Assembly: GCF_042657385.1 (NCBI RefSeq)
Contig: NZ_JBHSLA010000002.1
Span: forward strand, 1-64,000
From: Algorimicrobium hallyeonense
Lineage (GTDB): Bacteria > Bacteroidota > Bacteroidia > Flavobacteriales > Flavobacteriaceae
Direction: 5' to 3'
Length of the DNA stretch: 64,000 bases
Positions 62,846 to 64,000 of this stretch are shown here, one piece after another (positions within the stretch are counted from its first letter, which is position 1; each line of letters opens with the position of its first letter). Below the pieces are notes generated by a model that made no database searches, was not told the origin of the DNA, and was given only the letters and a program-made list of their open reading frames with translations. The position numbers and the translations under genes are program-made.

Positions 62846-64000
62846 TAGGCTTCAATTGGTTTTCTGAATATAACATTTCCATTCTTCTCGCTAACTACGA
62901 TTTTACCTTTGTTTCTTCTGACGAGATAGTACTTATCAAAACCATCATATGGATGAAGTGGTGCAGCTGAAATCGGTATAAAATTATGTTCTTTGCAGAA
63001 GTTTAATATTTCAATTCTGTTTGCTTCGTCAATAGTTCCTATTTCATCAACAAATAGGACAATTTTGTTTTCATCATCTTTTACAACTATTTGATTAATT
63101 ATAGACATAATTAGAACCAAACGAATCATTTTATCTGTTCCATCAGATTCAATTTGATTTTTAAGGTCTACAACTTTGTGTTGTCCTTTTTTATGTAGGT
63201 GAAGTTTAATGTCAAATAAATCATTAAACGTAATTGTAGTTTGATTATCTAAATATTTATTAAGTGTGTTTAGATTTTCTGATTGGTCATCAAAAATTAA
63301 CTCTGACGTTAAATCTCTAATTTGAATGATTTTATTTAAATCCTTAATAAGTTTCTCGTTTTCTACAATTTCAATCTTTAAGGTATCGATATCAGATATT
63401 TGTATTTTCTTAATTTTTGAATTGAATTGATTTGTTATGAATGAATTAAATTCTTCAAATCTTGAATAAATTGTACGACAAGGATTTGCAAATTGGGTTG
63501 ATATATTTTTAAGCAAACCATCAATTGCCTTTTGTTTGTCTTCCAATGTTACTAATTCAGAATCAACGTGTTTTATAAAATCAGTTTCACTTGCAAATGA
63601 TGTTTCTGTTTTGAGCTTTAAGCGTTCAAATAAACTATCTTTTTTGAGTTTGATTTCTCTTCTTTCTTCAAAGTTTCTTTTAAGATTTTTGTAGATATTG
63701 TCAAGTGAATCCGTTGATTGATATTCGATAGGTTTAATTCCAAGCTGTTCAAGTTCTACTTTCCAAGTTTGGATTTCTTCAATTCTTTTTTCCTTTTTAA
63801 AAATCTCTTTGCTCGCTTGTTCAATATTCTCATTAAGTTTTCTAATTTTTTCTTCAATTAACTTAACGTCTTTAGTTGATTGTTCTTTTTGTTTTATTAA
63901 ATTCTCAAATTCAACTTTAATAGCTTCAAGCTCTTTTTCAAGAGTTGGAAGTTGTTTTAGTTTTTGGATTTTTTCCGTTAGAGTTTTAATTTTTAAATTT
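62845..64000 (-). CDS. SMC-like ATPase (JetC/MksB-like), C-terminal part, runs off the window
   Basis: The frame is open without interruption from the window's right edge to the stop at 62845, giving at least 385 residues. The first ~230 visible residues are a charged coiled coil (EKELEAIKVEFEN, RERLKLK-type heptads). The C-terminal head has KIVLFVDEIGTIDEANRIEIL, a Walker B/D-loop like MksB/MukB proteins, and FIPISAAPLHP. Walker A lies outside the window. It loops or extrudes DNA with the kleisin and MksE-like subunits encoded downstream. Confidence 0.75.
   Translation of the reverse strand, partial: NLKIKTLTEKIQKLKQLPTLEKELEAIKVEFENLIKQKEQSTKDVKLIEEKIRKLNENIEQASKEIFKKEKRIEEIQTWKVELEQLGIKPIEYQSTDSLDNIYKNLKRNFEERREIKLKKDSLFERLKLKTETSFASETDFIKHVDSELVTLEDKQKAIDGLLKNISTQFANPCRTIYSRFEEFNSFITNQFNSKIKKIQISDIDTLKIEIVENEKLIKDLNKIIQIRDLTSELIFDDQSENLNTLNKYLDNQTTITFNDLFDIKLHLHKKGQHKVVDLKNQIESDGTDKMIRLVLIMSIINQIVVKDDENKIVLFVDEIGTIDEANRIEILNFCKEHNFIPISAAPLHPYDGFDKYYLVRRNKGKIVVSEKNGNVIFRKPIEA

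Overview
The window looks like chromosomal DNA of a marine-type member of the Flavobacteriaceae (Bacteroidota). It is AT-rich, carries a type IX secretion (T9SS) C-terminal sorting protein, and contains families restricted to or typical of Bacteroidota: DUF6266-like proteins, BT4734/DUF3987 primase genes, a CzcA-CzcC fusion, and mobile mystery proteins A/B. Shine-Dalgarno sequences are mostly absent. No rRNA, intact tRNA or CRISPR array was seen.

Layout. (1) 1-3692: a small integron-like block. Two single-gene units, an HsdR-N-domain nuclease-like protein and a membrane protein, are each bounded by their own 10-bp inverted repeat ending in GTT/AAC. They are separated by a 140-bp palindromic attC-like site and lie beside a frameshifted tyrosine recombinase. 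An IS110-like transposase remnant abuts the first unit. (2) 3889-10578: an HTH regulator, a higher-GC operon of a HEPN protein plus two small paralogues of its C-terminal module, methionine aminopeptidase, a beta-helix T9SS protein, a Nudix hydrolase, and a Bacteroidota protein of unknown function. (3) 10579-11744: non-coding, with 169-bp tandem repeats that each carry the last 17 nt of a tRNA-Met whose 3' half is still present. (4) 11745-14079: a two-component system whose kinase has an in-frame stop. (5) 14325-24086 and 50285-58701: a long plus-strand defence operon. It runs hsdR, two DUF262 (GmrSD-like) genes, hsdM, hsdS, a Septu-like ATPase/HNH pair, a nuclease-like gene, mcrB and mcrC. 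(6) About 24087-50284: a 26-kb integrative element inserted inside hsdS. It carries its own integrase and replication genes on the minus strand, a metal-efflux operon, and a second defence island: type IIG restriction-modification, two TIR proteins, a small membrane protein and a catalytically dead Argonaute. A Fic/HTH mobile mystery pair follows. (7) 58745-64000: a lipoprotein, a second IS110 remnant, a lipoprotein pseudogene, and the downstream part of a Wadjet/MksBEFG-like SMC operon that runs off the right edge.

How it fits together. The window is a defence island built in layers. A type I RM/GmrSD-like/Septu-like/McrBC operon was invaded by an element that itself carries defence genes. 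The insertion splits hsdS after about 56 codons, so the type I system should lack a normal specificity subunit while the element is in place. Clean excision could in principle restore it. The two most novel-looking parts are the integron-like cassettes with an inverted integrase, and the operon that joins an inactive Argonaute to two stand-alone TIR proteins and a small membrane protein. All functional statements come from reading motifs and gene order. No database search was run.
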